Part shown: piece after piece, positions 1 through 11,826 of the stretch | How the letters are laid out: every line of letters begins with the position of its first letter | Numbering within the stretch: the first letter of the stretch is position 1 | Source of the DNA: Rosellinia necatrix | Lineage: Eukaryota > Ascomycota > Sordariomycetes > Xylariales > Xylariaceae | Direction of reading: 5' to 3' | Length of the DNA: 64,000 bases | NCBI GenBank assembly: GCA_021209875.1 | Contig: JAGYVD010000001.1 | Coordinates: forward strand, 6,820,001 to 6,884,000 | The notes under the pieces: model-generated | The model's input: only the letters and a program-made list of their open reading frames with translations | The model's database searches: none | Told to the model about the DNA's origin: nothing | Translations under genes and position numbers: made by a program

Positions 1-2699
1 AAAAACGAGAGAGCGACAAGTCAGAATACATAATATGGATGCACTCACGGCTGATCACAGGGGCGAGCGGACCGGTCGGTGAGGAGAGGATAGGCAGGAG
101 TGGAAGGAGCCCTGGTTCCGGCGCCCCAGAGCCCAGCTGGGTAAGAAAGGCGAGCGTGATGACGAACGAGAACAGCATCGTGGGAGGTGCTTGCTACTGC
201 AGCGCAATATCGATTCGGGGCAGAATGTGATCTAAGTCGCGTTAGGTCGGAGGCTATGTGTGTCAAATGTAAACATACCTAACCACGCTTACTATATAGC
301 CGTACGCCTGCTTGACGCCAACTGCGTTGATACCCAGCACGATACAAGCGAGAGCAGAGGGTCAGAGCGCGTGAGGAGAGGCAGGTCCAGCCGTGGGGGT
401 ATATATAGCGTCGACAATGTGGCCTGATATCCTACGCCTCAAGGCTTTTATGCCAATGGAACAGGCAGCGTATTTCCCTGGGCCTTGCGTAAGTCGGTCT
501 TGGGCTACATCAAAGCAACGGAACAAGCACCCACGATCTCACTTGCACACCCAGCCTGCTGGTAACTAGGGTAACATCTCCTCCCCCAATCTGGTATAGC
601 GGGCCCTATGCAGGGACCATAACTGTCAGTGCCCAGTCCCATGGACCACCATGATCTTTTACCGTAATAACGTCGGTGATGAGAAGTTTTAGTTAGCATG
701 TATGCATTGCCTATGCACGCGCCACCTCCCAGGCCTATGGGATGAAAATCCGGCTCTATTTGCATAAGCGATGATCCGAGGACCGACCCGGGGTATCGCC
801 ATAGTAGGCAAGAATTGCCTATACGACAAGACATAACGATTCAGCTGACTAGACGACTGAGCCTAAGAAAGCAATATTTCACGACCCAAACTCTCTATAC
901 GGCAGCCGATTTCGCTTCCTAGGGAGATACCCGCATGGCACTTCTATACACTACAACTATAAACGAGGTATGTATGTTAACTAATCATCATTAGGTAAAC
1001 CTCTAGGTTAGTCCACATCCCTAGCAAGCCACCTTAGGACTAACTATACCTAGCATCAGTCATAGTGACCTATCTCTCGTATTCTTATCAAATTCCGATT
1101 TTGTCAAAGCGGATTGAGTCGAAGACGGTTCCAGAATTCTTAGCATCGTCTTACTTTTTTTATACAGGCTTGTTCGTGTAACATGTGAATATGCCATGCC
1201 CCATGACAAAGTAACCCAACCCCATCCATCAAACCTGATATTCCCAGTATCCGGCCATGGAAAAGGGGAATTTCGGTTGCCGAGTCGGTACCACCCTAGG
1301 GTCCAAGTTAGTCCTCAGCCAGCCGGGATAGGCCGGGGGAAGGGGGTGTAGACAAGCCACAGTTGGATGATCGTTAATCGCTAATCTCCCATTTTGGGAC
1401 CTGGTTTCGAGGTTGATTGGTTCCTTGTTTAGGGGGGGTATTGAGCCCCCTGGAGAACCAATGGCCACCACCGGAACAGGCATCTCTCTGCTTCGAATGG
1501 CAAATCATACGACCCTTGCTTATATCCTGCAAGCTGAAAGCGACATGACCCCCAAATAACGCTCGATCTCGGCATGCAATCGCTATGAGGCGCGAAAAGA
1601 TTTTTCATCTCCCGTGATATCGGCGGGACTGGATGTTGGAGAAGGCTGCATGGCATTTATTACGCATGTCCACGGACGGCGGCTAGCACATGGGTTCGGC
1701 ATGGCAACAGCAGTTGCAAACGTGCCCGGTCCCATCCTACTGGCTAGACACTAGGCTATTACAAGATTGGCACGGCCCCGCGTCGGCAAGGGAGGGGGAG
1801 GGATACACAATCAATAACTACGTGATGCGCGCCTTGTTTATAACACCCCATGCTGGCGGGAGTCGGAACCGTAAACTAACCACGACCCCTTACCAGTCAG
1901 TGACCAGGCCCGTCAGTGATGATCGCAGACACGCGCGCAAGCGAGCAATGGGCCAGGATACTAAGCGGCCGGAGTTTATCATAACCTACCTGCACTGCAC
2001 TACATGCATACATACATATACAGGCTACGCTAGCGTAATCTTGATCTGAGACTGTGACGAATGCGATCCGCTCAGCTGGATAGATGGGACCCAACCCAGC
2101 CATCCTGCCGTTTCGGGTCGGGCCCCGGCGCCTTTCGATCCTCGGGAGGATATTAGGTTTGGGGAGATCTATCATACGCTACACTTTTTTCGTACACTAT
2201 CCCAGACACCGAGCCTCCCCGTCTCCCTAGCAAATCGCCACCCAATGCTAGGGAGGAGATGAATAGTCTAAGTCCAGCATGAAATGCTACTCCCTTCATC
2301 CCTCTACGTGGTGCCCTCCTATGCGTGGGTCTTTGTCAAGATCAGTAATCAAATCAACCTGTTTACACGACGTAGCTGTCGGTTAGCGATACGGACGTAA
2401 CTAGGCCCTGGTCCCCATGGTATGACTCCCCATGAGGCAGGTCTCTCCCCCCAGCCCGTGGCTAAGGCTGATAGTAGTTGTATCACTATGATCCGGTTCC
2501 CCGGGATCTAGCTCTGCCGGCTCAACGTCCTGGATGAACAAGGGATGGAACCAAAATATTACATAACGCCATAGATTTGCTATATGATTAGATAGAGGTT
2601 CATGGGTACGAGAGGGGGCCTCATAAACAATGAAAATCATTGCCGCAATCCATATACCACACCCGCTTCCTCCACATCATCCCTCTAACGTGTTAGACA
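1..2699. other. intergenic, no supported gene
   Basis: Nothing in this stretch reads as a gene. The open frames are at most about 120 codons, lack recognisable motifs, and do not join through good splice sites. A short CA/TA-rich patch lies near 2002-2021. The last 100 bases are presumably the promoter and 5' UTR of the P450 gene that starts at 2700. Confidence 0.6.
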
Positions 2700-5230
2700 A
2701 TGACCGCTCTGCTTTGGGCGATTCTCATCGCTACTCCCCGGATATTAGGGGCAGCGGTCGTAGCCGCTCTAGTCATCACATGCCTCAACCTAATTCGTCG
2801 CTTATTCTCAAGCGCTTCATTACCGAGCAACCTACCATGGGTCGGCGTGGGAGAACGCAATAACGCCCTCGGGCGGGCCAAGGCCAACCTATCCAGCTTC
2901 TTCCATCTCCAGGACCTCTTAGACGAGGGTTACGTAAAGGTCAGTCTAATCTACTAATGTAGCCAGTCCGGTTCGGTGCAGGTGGTTTCGCTCAGCCTTG
3001 GACCCCCCTTCCCCCCCCCTCTCCCCCCTCCCCTCAAGGAAAGTCCATGCAGAGCTGACAACCGAGACGCACTCACGGCAGTACTCCAAGAACGGCCAGG
3101 CCTACGTGCTGCCCTACTTCATCAACGGGCCGCAGGTGGTCCTGCCGCCGTCGCAGCTCCCCTGGCTGCTGGCGCAGCCGGACGACGTGCTGAGCCAGGA
3201 GCACGTGAATCGCCAGTTCCTGCAGGCCGAGTACGCCTTCTTCGACGCGAACCGGGTCCCGGACCCCGTCCACCCGGACGTCATCCAGCACCAGCTGACG
3301 AAGCGGCTCGGCGGCTTCGCCGACGCCATCGCCGACGAGGCGAGGGCCAGCCTCGAAGACTACTGGGGCGGCGGCGGCGGGGATGAGAAGGATGAAGGGG
3401 GGGACTGGCACGACGTGCGCGTCTACGACACCGTCCTCCGCGTCATCGCGCGCATGTCCGTCCGCGTCTTCATGGGCCTCCCGCTCTGCCGCGACGAGGC
3501 CTTCCTCTCCATATGTCGCAACTTCATCCGGAGGGTAGCACTGAACGCCGCCATCATCAGCCTCTTCCCGGACTTCCTTAAGCCGTAAGTCAAGTGCCTC
3601 TCTCGATCAGTGGATCGACCGGCTAGGCTCTACAAACTCTAAAGGCGTGGGTTGGAGACGAGCCGGTGCTGAGAGCGAAGAGGAAAAAAAAAAAAAAAAA
3701 AAATCAAATAAATAAAAATAGAGAAACGCTTGCTAACACGCCAGATACGCATATGCAGAATCGTCGGGCCCATCATCACAGTGTTCGACTACATCCTGTA
3801 CCGACGCTGCCGAAGGATCCTGATGCCCATGATCCGCGAGCGCCTGGCCGCGCGGCTGCAGAGCCCTGCCGAAAAGCACGCCTCGGAAGATCCCATACCT
3901 CCACCCGTACGTTAGCAAACTCACCACACACACACGCGCATGCAACCCCTTTCCCCTCTCCTCTCCTCTCTCCCCCATCAAAGTTATTCCCTCCCTCCCT
4001 CCCTCCCTCCTGAAAGGGGTTCCGCCAACAAGCTAACATCCATCCCTCCCTTCCCCCCCCCTTTTCCCCCCATTCGACAGGACGACTTCATCCAATGGGC
4101 CATCGACCACGCCCTAGCCAAGAACCCGCGCGACCCGGCGGAGCTCGACCCGCGCGTCCTCGCCGCGCGCTTCTCCGTCCTCGCCTTCGCCGCCATCCAG
4201 TCCTCGGCCATCACGCTGACGAACGCGCTCTTCGACCTCGCGTCCTCGCCGCGCGCGGCGGGGGAGACGCTCGCCGCCCTCCGCAGCGAGGTCATTTCCG
4301 CCTCCTACTCCTCCTACTCCTCCTCTACCTCTACCTCTGCCCCTACCTCTACCTCTACCTCTTCCTCTTCCTCTTCCTCTTCCTCTTCCTCTTCCTCCAT
4401 CTATCCCTCCGCCTCCGCCTCCGCCTCCCCTTCCGTGGTAGACGACGCCGGCGCTGGTGGCGGGAGGTGGTGGTCGCGCGCCGGCCTCGCCAGGCTGCAC
4501 CGCGTCGACTCGGCGCTGCGCGAGAGCCTGCGCCTCGGCGGCTTCGTCGAGCGCGGCGTCGCCAAGATGGTCGTCGTGGGCACCCACGACAACCACGACG
4601 ACGACGACGGCGGCGGCGGTGGTGCTGGTGGTGGCGGTGGTGGTGCGATCTTGCCCGACGGCACGCGCCTGCCGCGCGGCGCGCGCGTCGGCGTCTCCGC
4701 GCACTGCGTGCACCGCGACGACGCGAACTACGCCGGCGACGCGCGCCGGTACGACGCCCTGCGGTTCGCGCCGTCGTCGTCGTCGTCGTCGGCCGGGGGC
4801 GGCGCGGGGGAGAAGAGGGCCGGGGCCGGGCCGCAAGGGCTTGTTAATACGAGCGAGACGTTCCTGGGTTTCAGTCATGGGTCACATGCTTGGTAAGTCT
4901 TTTTTTTTTGGTTTTATTTTTTTCCCTTTCACCCGCCCCATTTGGCTCTTCGGCTGAAGAGAAGGAAAGGAAACGAGGAGGAGGAGGAAAGGGGGGGGGA
5001 GGGGGGGGTTGAAGGAAAAAAAAAGAGCTAACGCATTACCGGGGGTATGGTTTGCTAGTCCCGGCCGCTTCTTCGCGGCGAACCAGCTCAAGATCGCGCT
5101 GGGCCACATCGTGCTGCTGTACGATGTCGAGCCCGTCGCCGAGAGGCCCGCGAACCGCTGGTTCTTCGGCCACATCGCGCCCCCGCTGACCGAGACGCTG
5201 CGGGTGCGGCGGAGGAGGGGAAGGGGGTAG
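2700..5230 (+). CDS. cytochrome P450 monooxygenase, five exons
   Basis: Membrane-anchored class II (microsomal) P450, expected to hydroxylate or epoxidise a small lipophilic substrate with electrons from NADPH-P450 reductase; the substrate is unknown. Exons 2700-2939, 3082-3584, 3759-3906, 4081-4892 and 5059-5230 join in frame to 624 residues. Residues 1-37 contain an N-terminal membrane anchor. An I-helix-like segment (FAAIQSSAITLT) lies in exon 4, the K-helix ExxR is ESLR at about 445-448, an HRD segment follows, and the haem loop FSHGSHACPG carries its Cys at about 568. The last intron splits that Cys codon (TG|T), which confirms the join. Odd: exon 4 encodes a Ser/Thr-rich tract (about residues 372-412) and an Asp/Gly-rich tract (about 470-488) where relatives have short loops. 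The length exceeds the usual 500-530 residues for this reason. It resembles secondary-metabolism P450s, but no synthase gene is adjacent. Confidence 0.9.
4303..4425 (+). repeat. TCCTCT/CTCCTAC low-complexity coding tract
   Basis: Imperfect pyrimidine-rich hexamer repeat inside P450 exon 4, encoding a run of Ser with Thr, Tyr and Ala. It stays in frame and sits just before the K-helix. Replication slippage is the simplest origin. Confidence 0.85.
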
Positions 5231-7441
5231 GGGGAGGGCCTGCCGGGCGGAAACCCGTGCCGTTGATAAACGGGGACGAAGGACGACGAAGGACGCGAGC
5301 TCCGGTTTTTTTTTTTTTCTCAATGGATATGTTCGGTCAGCCGGGGGCCGGCGGCGACGCCTTTGGCGTTATTATAAGGAGCACAGGGCGCGCTGTGGGA
5401 TTATCGCGAACCCACGGCCCTGTCGATGGCGTGGGTGAGTAGGTAGGTAGGTAGGTGGGGAGCTCCGTGGTGGTTGACGGGCTGTCAGGCCCGAGTTAGC
5501 CTCGGGGAGGCCGGTTACGCTCAGGGTCGACTGGTCGGTTCAGGAGCCGACATATACAGCCGGATGGCCGGTTTCTGTATTCGAGAAGCCCTCACGTTCA
5601 TGGATGTTTAGCGTGAGGGCAGGGCTGTTCTTTTTTTCCATCGATGAAGCGACATCATGGTCTGTCGCGCTTGCGGGGTGGGATGGCCTCGGCAGCATTA
5701 ATTTTTAGGGGACGATGTCTGCGATCTCTTCGTCTTTTGAGTAGAGCTTTGCAGGATCTAATGGTACCGTATTTCCCAGGTACGTGGGGAGCTCTTTTCC
5801 CCCATATCTGGGGATCGGCACGGACGTTTAGTCTTTCAGCAGCTCATCCTTAGCAGTTGACATCAGACTGGCACGATTGGACGAGATTTCGACCTCTATA
5901 GCTTCGTAGGCTGACTAAGCACTACGTTCTATAGGGTCGGGTTGGTCGTCCGTTTCGAATGCTCGTGCTGATTGTGGTCCTTTTCGGTGGAAAAGCGTCC
6001 CAGCATATTGAGAATGTACCTTGAAAGAGTTGGGAATCTGCTAAGAAGGAATACAAGGACTAATAGATTAAGTGAGCTATGAAAGGCGCGTATAGTGTGT
6101 TTTGAATTGTGTATCATAAGTCACTTAGAACTCTTAGTTGGGAATGGCAAACAGGAGATTGGATGACGGCCGCATGCCCTAGATTGCTACGAGGCTGCTT
6201 CACATTTGACACGTATACCCGCGACGTTTAATAATCTAGATGGCTTGTTAACTATAAAACTTTCCAGTATGATACCAAATCCGTCGTATTTAACATCAAT
6301 GTCCCCCTGAGACAATACAGTAAATTCCACTCTGTTTAAAGGGGGATCACTCCATTGATAGTATATCTGAAATAGCCAGGGGACTGTTGGTAGGCATCAG
6401 AGAATTGGAGAGAGATGAGGATTTCGATTTAGTATCTCTATCCAGAACTCCTATGTAAACCCTTCAGATTCCTTCGTAAGGAAGGCGTTGTAAAGGAGCA
6501 TTCTAGGAGAAGGCGTCGTGACGAAGGCGTCCCAAGGAAGCCTTCCTTCGAAAAGCTCTATGTCGCGATAATGCCTAACAGCTATGTTTTCGGCTATAGC
6601 ATGACATGCCCAATAATGAGATGCAGATCATTGGAAAAACGAGCAGGCAATATGTCACAGATGCTACATACGACATGCCCTTAGTAGTTGGGTGGGAGAT
6701 GATAGCCGCTCCAAAAGCCTGTTGCAAGAGGAACGATATATCTATGTTCTCGATGGGCCTAACCTTTTGCCATAAAATCACTTACTTTACAGACATAACG
6801 ATGGTTGGGTTCATTCCAAAACTTCGGATTTAGCAACCGTTTGTTATAATAAAGGATGACTGAAGAGTAAATCCAGTGGTAGATCGGTTGGAAGCTCTCC
6901 TGGAGCGGCTACAACAGTGATCTCTGGAATAAATTAACGGATGATCAAATTAACTGGATGTCAATTATCTAATTTGGCTTGGATTTACTTTGGCTTGGAT
7001 TTACATTGCTGCATGACACTACTCACTATCATTGGCTGCATTTTTGATTGTAGTCCTCTCTGTCTTGGACATGGCGAGCGGAGAAGGGTGTAGGTATACG
7101 CATTAGTTGATGAAACTCATTTCGACCTTGTCATAACGTCTTTGTGGGTCTATGTATGAAATGAGAATTAGAATTGAATTAAAAACTTCCATATGCTCTA
7201 AAGGGTTGAAACGCCCGTGACGAAAAACGTAGGCGACGCTGAACCCGCCACCCCTGATGTATTGCTATTCTCATGTATTCCGCCTCCTTTCCGTGACGCA
7301 CCTACTCCGGCGAAGCTCGGGGTTGGTTGTCTGCGCTTAATGCCGCCGCTCCTCCCTCAGCCGTCGAGATGCCGGGACGTCGTCGGCGTCGTAGGCGTCT
7401 CCCAACTTCCTCTTTCTGCCGACACCCGCACTCAAGCCGTG
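5231..7441. other. intergenic downstream of P450
   Basis: No gene is supported. It contains an (AGGT)n stretch near 5441-5456, a 9-bp-stem hairpin at 5588-5620 followed by seven T, and from about 5860 to 7200 a visibly more AT-rich sequence without coding character. A direct repeat of TTGGCTTGGATTTAC occurs twice at about 6973-7004. The AT-rich part could be an old mutated repeat, but I cannot identify its parent. Confidence 0.5.
5588..5620. other. inverted repeat (9-bp stem) after P450
   Basis: GCCCTCACG at 5588-5596 is the exact reverse complement of CGTGAGGGC at 5612-5620, with a 15-base loop. A T7 run follows at about 5631-5637. It lies about 360 bases past the P450 stop codon and could be part of the 3' UTR or a chance hairpin; function unknown. 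Confidence 0.6.
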
Positions 7442-7950
7442 CTACTCTGCCGTTTCACGTTCCGTCTCGATCAAGGGTAATTGCTCGGGCGCCCACTGTG
7501 CACGCAGCTCTTGACGGCGGACGGCCGTCTCCTTCTGCCGGTAAGCTCCCGTTCTCCGCATGAACATGCGGACCTGCTGCCGCGCCGCCTCCAGTTCGGC
7601 CGTCGCCGCACGCAGTTCCTCGTCGCCCGGTGACCTGGTCGTCGATGTAGGTGGGGGAGGAAGGGGGCGGGAGATGCGAGGAAACGCTTCAATTCGTCCC
7701 CACGCGCGCTGGGGTATCGTGGCTCCGCGACCTTCATCCGTGCGACATGCCCCGGTCGTGCCACCCACCAGTAAAGGTAGGCAAGATACTCGACCCGTGT
7801 GGACCGCCGCATCCTGCTGCGGTTATCCCACTGCCACTTGTGGCGGAACTTCATCCAGTCCTCTAGCCGCGCTGAGAAGAACGGCGGTACATCGCTGTCG
7901 CCATCGCTATCGCCATCGCGGCTGTCTAACTCCGTGTCGTCTAACTACAT
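7442..7950 (-). pseudogene. decayed copy of a repetitive fungal coiled-coil protein family
   Basis: Two minus-strand frames together resemble a lineage-variable fungal family of unknown function. One frame (about 7950-7690) has an acidic Asp/Ser run, then FFSARLEDWMKFRHKWQWDN and later RVEYLAYLYWW. The other (about 7630-7442) has DEELRAATAELEAARQQ, then AYRQKE and EQLPLIETE. The second block matches from memory the family's usual C-terminal pattern (helical ELEAA..., then a W..EQ.PLIE motif). The two blocks are in different frames and no splice sites join them convincingly, and stop codons lie upstream. I call it a truncated relic. The GC-rich composition differs from the AT-rich DNA on both sides. 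No start or complete product can be given. Confidence 0.5.
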
Positions 7951-8661
7951 CAACTTAAGCAGTCCGTTATATAAATAATTTTCCATTACGTTCAATACCT
8001 TATATTACTGCCGATGATTTAGCTTTATTTTCATGGCGACATGTAACTAAGTAGTTGTCGGATATAATCATTGCTTCCCTGCAATCATGCTATCACAACG
8101 TATCATGGTGGTACGATGAGCCTTACCACCTACGGGTTAAAAGAGGGGGCCAGAAGACAGGCGCTGTAGAGAAGACCATAATACAGAAGGCCATTGGACC
8201 AGACATCAAGTGATTGACTCAAATCTAACACGCAGAGAGTTTATCAACGGGGTAGGAGGAGGTCTCATCGAACATAGGGGTCCAACTGATGAATGAATAT
8301 AGACATGTTATAATTGCTGCTCCAATAGTATAAAGGCAAAATGGGTTTAAAAAGGAAAATAGAAAAGAATATCCTTCTGTATGAAGGAGTTAGAAGATTT
8401 CCATGGTAGGGGGGTTGGAATGAGAATAAACATGCTCTCTCTGGCATGCATATGTCTTGATTGCAATAAGCATCATTCAGCAGCAATGTTAGCTCCAGGC
8501 GAAGCTGAGTGCTCAAGCAGGGAATTCATATCAGTAGGTTGTGGTTTATGACGCACAAGTAAGTGTCTCATCTTCCCAATGAAAGTATTACCGGGGCTTG
8601 CTCGATGATGAGTATCATCCTCATCCCCGCTGGCAGGTTGCCACTTGAAGGTGACCAGCAT
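7951..8661. other. intergenic, with an open frame after the DUF3176 stop
   Basis: No independent gene is supported between 7951 and 8472. From 8661 down to 8473 on the minus strand a 62-codon frame continues directly in phase after the TGA stop of the DUF3176 relic. It has no recognised motif. Confidence 0.45.
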
Positions 8662-10691
8662 TCATCCAGCAACTTTGTTCAAATCATTTGTCTTCGACTT
8701 GGGTCCAACGCTCACTTCCGTATTTAGCTCATCAGTAGCCTGCATGTAGTTGAATCGGTCCCGGAAGAATAGAATTGGCAAGATGCTTTCTTTCCAGATC
8801 GGCCACAGGCGATCATTCCCGTTGAATAAAGTTCCCAGAGCCGTAAAGATGGTCATAACTAGTAAAACCAGAGGTAAAACAAGCCACTGGGCGTGGAACG
8901 ACACACATGAGCTTGTCTCCCACGCCAGTCCAGATACACCACCCACAGGTTCGATCTGGTCAATTTCAGGCGGACGAGAACTGCCCCATTGAGACCTGAA
9001 ATTGTTCGTGACGCATGTCGCAAATGAGTCGACCCAATCGGCTGTCCCATGGAAGCTCATATTGTTCAAAAGTTTATTCAATATGATTATTGGGGCGATT
9101 CGGTCCGTTTCATCTTGTGATTCTACATCACCGACGTGGCACCGAGATCTGTAACAATAACCGTCAAAAATGTCGTGCCTCAGAACCTCGCTCAGCGCCC
9201 CCCCGAACAGATTATCCAGCTGGTATATGCACGGCTCTGGTGCAGAAATGTTATATACCTTGTAGAACTCAGGGTCGGTGGCGTTCACGAAGGACAGTAT
9301 CCTTTGCGTCGGGTCGGAAGATATGTCGTGCAAGTCGTATAGAGTCTCATTAACTTGGCATGGCGTTTTCACCGCAGCGTAAATGAAATTAGAGTTGTTT
9401 ACTGCGTTAATTCGGTTGGATGAATCGTAGTCATAATCACCCTGCTGTCCCGCAAGGTTTGCCTGCATTGGATCGGTCGTGGCAAGAGTCTCGTTGGCAG
9501 CGCCATTTTCGACAGAGATGGTATATGATTTTAGGCAAGGATAAAAAACGCAAGCCACCGCTAATTTTGGTTCGTATGAAAGGAGAGTTACATTGGCAAA
9601 GGCCCATCGTGAAGCGGAAGCCAGCTGAGGTGTCATGAGGTCTCCAATCCAATCGAGATTGGCCTCTGTTGAAAGTATCGTAGTTGCAGATCCCCCATTC
9701 CTACTCACATTCCGCCCATTAAGTAATGCATAGTGTTCCCAACCGCCTCGGCTTTGGTCCATGAATGTAATAAGTCGCGTAGTGACGTCTATACACATGT
9801 TGCACAACCCAACAGAGCTGTGCGAAACCTGCACTTTATCGGTAACTGCCACGTTCTGTATCTCGATAGGATCTCCCCATGAGAATGTGCAGTTTGCTGT
9901 CGGGCATGTCACCCTCATCTGGTTTGCGAGGCCAAGGGGATCCATGGCACATGATGTGATGGCGAATCTGCTTTCAGCTGTCGGAGACTCGTAAGCGCCT
10001 CGTATGCCTTGAATAATTCCATTGCCAGAGCTCCGTGGTACATATCGAGCAAAAGGGGCAAAAACTGGTTCGTCTGGGGCTGGGAACACACAACTCGCGT
10101 TTCGATTTGCCTGCTGGACAAATGGGCCGACCAAGAACGAGACAAGAATGACTAGAATGGCGAGAGCCGTAATGGTATCCTCAGTGAGCACGGTAGGTAG
10201 AAGTTTGAGTGCCCCTGAACTCCCACGACTACCGGCATCAAATTTGGAGAGGTCCGCCAACGGTCGAGCGACAGCGTTATATGCCACTTCCTCTGTGAAA
10301 TGACTGAAGCAGCCACAACCACCAACAGGGCCCGGAAAATTGTAGATAGCAGTGCCAGCACTGCATTCAAGTTGATGTACGGGCCCCAATCTGGAACACG
10401 CTCAGCGTCAAAGAAAAGCAGAATCTGAACCATGGTGATGAATATGGCGATAGAGAAGATGATACACATAAGCTACCACGCCCATGGCGTTGGCATGTGG
10501 TATAAGTTCTGAATGGAAGAAATATTTGGAGACTTGGTGGTTGGGACAGACTGCGAATGTGAGCTTTCTGTCGCGTTGACATTATCCACAAAGCTAGACA
10601 AAGGCAGGGATTCATGAGAATTGCCGTTCACTTCGAGAAAGCTGGTCCGCAGGTCGTTAGCCTCGGTTCTGGCGTCTTGGTGGCACATCAC
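8662..10691 (-). pseudogene. DUF3176-type multi-pass membrane protein, disrupted
   Basis: Family of unknown function, common and expanded in filamentous ascomycetes. Reading leftward, residues from 10691 give a Ser/Thr-rich N-terminus ending PTPWAW. A TAG at 10475-10473 follows in the same frame, and the reading then continues LMCIIF with two membrane segments and the hallmark INLNAVLALLST...SVISQRKW. At about 10280-10286 the frame must change, as if one base were missing, to continue YNAVARPLADLSKFDAGSRGSSGAL, the family's signature. From there 8662 is reached without interruption: a central membrane helix, a large extracytoplasmic region with N-glycosylation-type sites, a final membrane helix and the typical WKES.LP.LF ending. 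No intron can explain either lesion, since both sides read as family sequence right up to them. Probably a recent pseudogene; two sequence errors are the alternative. Confidence 0.8.
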
Positions 10692-11826
10692 ACCTAATCA
10701 TGTCAAATAGGGATATCACGGAGTGAAATAGAAAAGCTTGTCTGGGTAGTGATGGGTAGAAGTGTATTTAGGTAAACAATTGATGGCCCAAATGGGCTTT
10801 GGGGGCGCATTTCAACATCGGCCGGGCCCCCGGCAAGACCCAAAGCTCAAAAAAGCCTATCATAACAATTCCTAAGCCAGGGGCGGTGGTAAACGCGTTC
10901 TCCATCCTGTAAAAAAAAAGTCTACAGGCGTAAGCGCAAACCATCATCATCTTCGGCTCGAATACACCAGTCGCCTTCAGTCAAGGCTATGTTGTCGTCC
11001 CCTATCTTCCTTTTCTACTTACTGATATGGCCATCGTCTGGATTAATAAAACCGTGCTCTTGTCTACTAGGTACTATATCTGCGAGCGGCCTGGAATTGA
11101 CCAAGAGTAGGCCAGTATCTAATTGCTAGATCCGTTTCGATATGTGTTGGTGGGAAGGGAGGGGGGACTTGGCTGGGGAAATTCTCGAAAGGCCGTGTTG
11201 GAACTGATTAAAGTATGGTTAGACACTTACTGATCCATAATCTATAGGAGAATGTGCGTATTTATGGCCTCAACGACTACCCGGAGTATAAACGGTTGGT
11301 TAGCGCCCTAGGAACTAGTAGCGGCAAGTCTTTTGGGCAACTGATCCTGGCGAGGTGCACTAGTCAGTATATTGCTTGCTCGTGACCGAGGTAAAATAAG
11401 GCATCGTGTAATAGCACATGTCTTAAAACTGCTTGAAGCAAGAGGCAGAAAGCAACACAACGCATCGCGTTTGAGGATGCTGAAGCGTTTTTTGTAGAAT
11501 TGTCGCTCAAGGCGCATCGGCTTCCTCGTTTATGTTGTTCTATCACGTACCGCCGGCTCGCTCAGCGCACCACGCATTCACATGCATAGGCGGCCATTAT
11601 ACTAGTCACCCTTGGTAGTCATGCGTAGTTGCGCTGAGATTGCGATGCGTCGTTGCCACGGTGAAATAATGGCTCTGTTGTGGCTGTTTGTCTGTCTCGA
11701 TACTACGCTAGCAAGATTAGAGGCATCCAGGAAGCAATATAAGGTTAACACAACGACAAATAATATTAGCAAGATAAGCCCGGAACCGAGGTTTGCCCAC
11801 CCTTGACTTCATCATAAAGCCGCTCT
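10692..11826. other. intergenic, no supported gene
   Basis: Only short unsupported frames, the longest about 70 codons near 11308-11546 on the minus strand. No motif, repeat array or splice-joined gene was recognised. Confidence 0.5.

Noticed and set aside
1690..2049. 119-codon open frame on the plus strand
   Set aside because: No motif, starting codon context or partner exon; composition matches the surrounding non-coding DNA.
2700..10691. Secondary-metabolite gene cluster around the P450
   Set aside because: No polyketide synthase, NRPS, terpene synthase, transporter or tailoring enzyme was found in the flanking 10 kb.
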